Assembly: GCA_002362145.1 (NCBI GenBank)
Contig: DETX01000052.1
Coordinates: forward strand, 1-5,293
From: Clostridiales bacterium UBA3277
Lineage (GTDB): Bacteria > Bacillota > Clostridia > Oscillospirales > Oscillospiraceae
Length of the DNA stretch: 5,293 nucleotides
Reading direction: 5' to 3'
Shown piece by piece: positions 4,300 to 5,293 of this stretch (position 1 is the first letter of the stretch; each line of letters begins with the position of its first letter). The notes below the pieces were generated by a model. That model ran no database searches and was not told where the DNA came from. It saw only the letters and a list, made by a program, of their open reading frames with translations. A program made the translations under genes and the position numbers.

Positions 4300-5293
4300 T
4301 TAGCGGGCAGCGCGCTTCTTCTCGAAGAAGTAGACGGCAGCCAGAGCCGCGGCGGACATGCCCAGAACGGTAACAGCCACGTAGATGGAGTCGCCGGTCT
4401 TGGGGTTGGAGGTGTCCACATTGCCGTTGGAAGAGGAGGAGGAGGAACCGCCGTTGCTGCCGGTGTAAGTCGCGTTGGACAGCAGGACATGGACCTTTAG
4501 GATCTTGCCGTCGGAGGGGACGGTGAGGGCGTTGGCAGCGGTGGGCTTACCGCCGTTGCGCAGCTGGGTGAAGCTCTCGTCGTCGTACAGGCCCTGAATC
4601 TTCATGTTGGAGCCGGTGTAGTTCTTCTTGATGACGGCAGCCACATCGTCCCGGGTAACCAGGTCCTTGGGCAGGTAGCCGGGCATCTCAAACACGTGGC
4701 CGGCGCTCTCGATGCCAGCGTGGACATAGAGCATGACGTTGGACTTGACGGAGTCCTTGGCGTAGAGCTTAATGAATACGTACTGGTCACCGTTGACGGT
4801 CAGATCCTGAGAAGTCAGCTTGGCACCGGTGTTGTAATCGTAGTAGTAGGTGTCTCTCCACTCGTACAGGCCGTCGCCGTCGTGGTAGGGCAGGGCGTCG
4901 CGGGTCTCAGCCTCATGGGTCTTCAGCAGGTCCAGCACATTGGTGCCCTTCTGGATGTCGCTCAGGTCGTACAGGTGGGCCTCATAGCGGAAGGTAGTAC
5001 CAACATAGTAGCGGGCAAAGATCTTGATGGCACCTCTGGTGTTGTTAGGATCAGAGTCGTCCTTGAACAGGGCCCAGTAGGTGGTAGGCGTCTGACCAGG
5101 CACAAACTTGGTATAGGGGTCAAGTCTGCCAGCGGTGTTACCCTGGGGATACCACTTCTGGAAGGAGTAGCCCGTCTTGGTGGGATTTTCGGGCATGGGG
5201 ATGTCCTCGCCTTCCGTAACGGTGACCGTCTGATCATCACGGCCTTCCACTTTGAACGTGATGGTGTAGGTGGTGGGAGGAGTGGTGGGAGGA
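4300..5293 (-). CDS. Sortase-anchored cell-wall surface protein, C-terminal part
   Basis: The frame is open through the right edge, so only the last 330 residues are seen and the true start lies outside. In the visible part, residues 1-8 are a PPTTPPTT linker. Residues 9-77 (YTITFKVEG ... GYSFQKWYP ... YWALFKDD) resemble an InlB B-type (Listeria-Bacteroides) repeat. Two related domains of about 90 residues follow (about 88-180 and 185-273), each with a GLY(E/D) motif and an LTV...D stretch near its end. A Ser-rich spacer GGSSSSSS leads to the cell-wall sorting signal: NPKTGD at 296-301, a hydrophobic segment (about 303-323) and the basic tail EKKRAAR. Sortase would cleave between Thr and Gly and link the protein to peptidoglycan. 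NPKTG departs from classical LPXTG but is in line with the (S/P/N)PxTG-like signals known in clostridia. The protein is probably an adhesin or stalk; its ligand is unknown. The tandem terminators behind it suggest it ends its transcription unit. Confidence 0.9.
   Translation of the reverse strand, partial: PPTTPPTTYTITFKVEGRDDQTVTVTEGEDIPMPENPTKTGYSFQKWYPQGNTAGRLDPYTKFVPGQTPTTYWALFKDDSDPNNTRGAIKIFARYYVGTTFRYEAHLYDLSDIQKGTNVLDLLKTHEAETRDALPYHDGDGLYEWRDTYYYDYNTGAKLTSQDLTVNGDQYVFIKLYAKDSVKSNVMLYVHAGIESAGHVFEMPGYLPKDLVTRDDVAAVIKKNYTGSNMKIQGLYDDESFTQLRNGGKPTAANALTVPSDGKILKVHVLLSNATYTGSNGGSSSSSSNGNVDTSNPKTGDSIYVAVTVLGMSAAALAAVYFFEKKRAAR
5269..5292 (-). repeat. 12-bp tandem repeat encoding PPTT
   Basis: Two adjacent 12-base units, CCTCCCACCACT and CCTCCCACCACC on the minus strand, differ at one base and encode PPTT twice. 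More units may lie beyond the window edge. Such Pro/Thr linkers in surface proteins often vary in copy number between strains by slippage, which keeps the reading frame because each unit is four codons. Confidence 0.8.

Noticed and set aside
5248..5250. GTG at 5250 as the start of the surface protein
   Set aside because: The frame continues upstream with a sensible PPTTPPTTYTITFK sequence that begins the InlB-type repeat, and no ribosome-binding site is present. The gene starts outside the window.

Overview
The window looks like chromosomal DNA from a GC-rich, anaerobic Gram-positive bacterium, most likely a member of the Clostridia close to the Oscillospiraceae. The signs are an anaerobic (class III) ribonucleotide reductase with a textbook NrdR-regulated promoter, strong AGGAGG-type ribosome-binding sites, consensus sigma-A promoters, and a surface protein ending in an NPKTG sortase signal. 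The taxon is inferred from style and content, not from a marker gene.

Layout, left to right. (1) Positions 1-632, minus strand: the first 210 codons of nrdD, running off the left edge. Its promoter is a perfect TTGACA/TATAAT pair with two NrdR-box-like 16-mers exactly 32 bp apart. (2) Positions 633-925: a divergent intergenic region with the nrdD promoter, an imperfect hairpin, and a separate promoter for galM. (3) Positions 926-1939, plus: a complete galactose mutarotase, closed by a strong terminator. (4) Positions 2087-2890, plus: an unrecognised cysteine-rich protein (19 Cys in 267 residues), with a hairpin in its leader and a perfect 12-bp terminator behind it. (5) Positions 2984-4066, minus and convergent: a secreted leucine-rich-repeat protein with its own promoter. 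(6) Positions 4171-4264: two terminators in tandem that end the next minus-strand gene. (7) Positions 4300-5293, minus: the C-terminal 330 residues of a large cell-wall-anchored protein, with a Pro/Thr linker, an InlB B-type repeat, two related domains, a Ser linker and a sortase signal. Its start lies beyond the right edge.

Each gene appears to be its own transcription unit, separated by terminators or opposing promoters, so this is not one operon or one pathway. nrdD and galM are housekeeping functions. The two minus-strand genes at the right are both exported, but the tandem terminators and a separate promoter argue that they are transcribed independently. I see no CRISPR array, tRNA, rRNA, insertion sequence or phage gene. 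The least explained items are the cysteine-rich protein, the duplicated N-terminal module in the LRR protein, and the duplicated domain in the sortase substrate.
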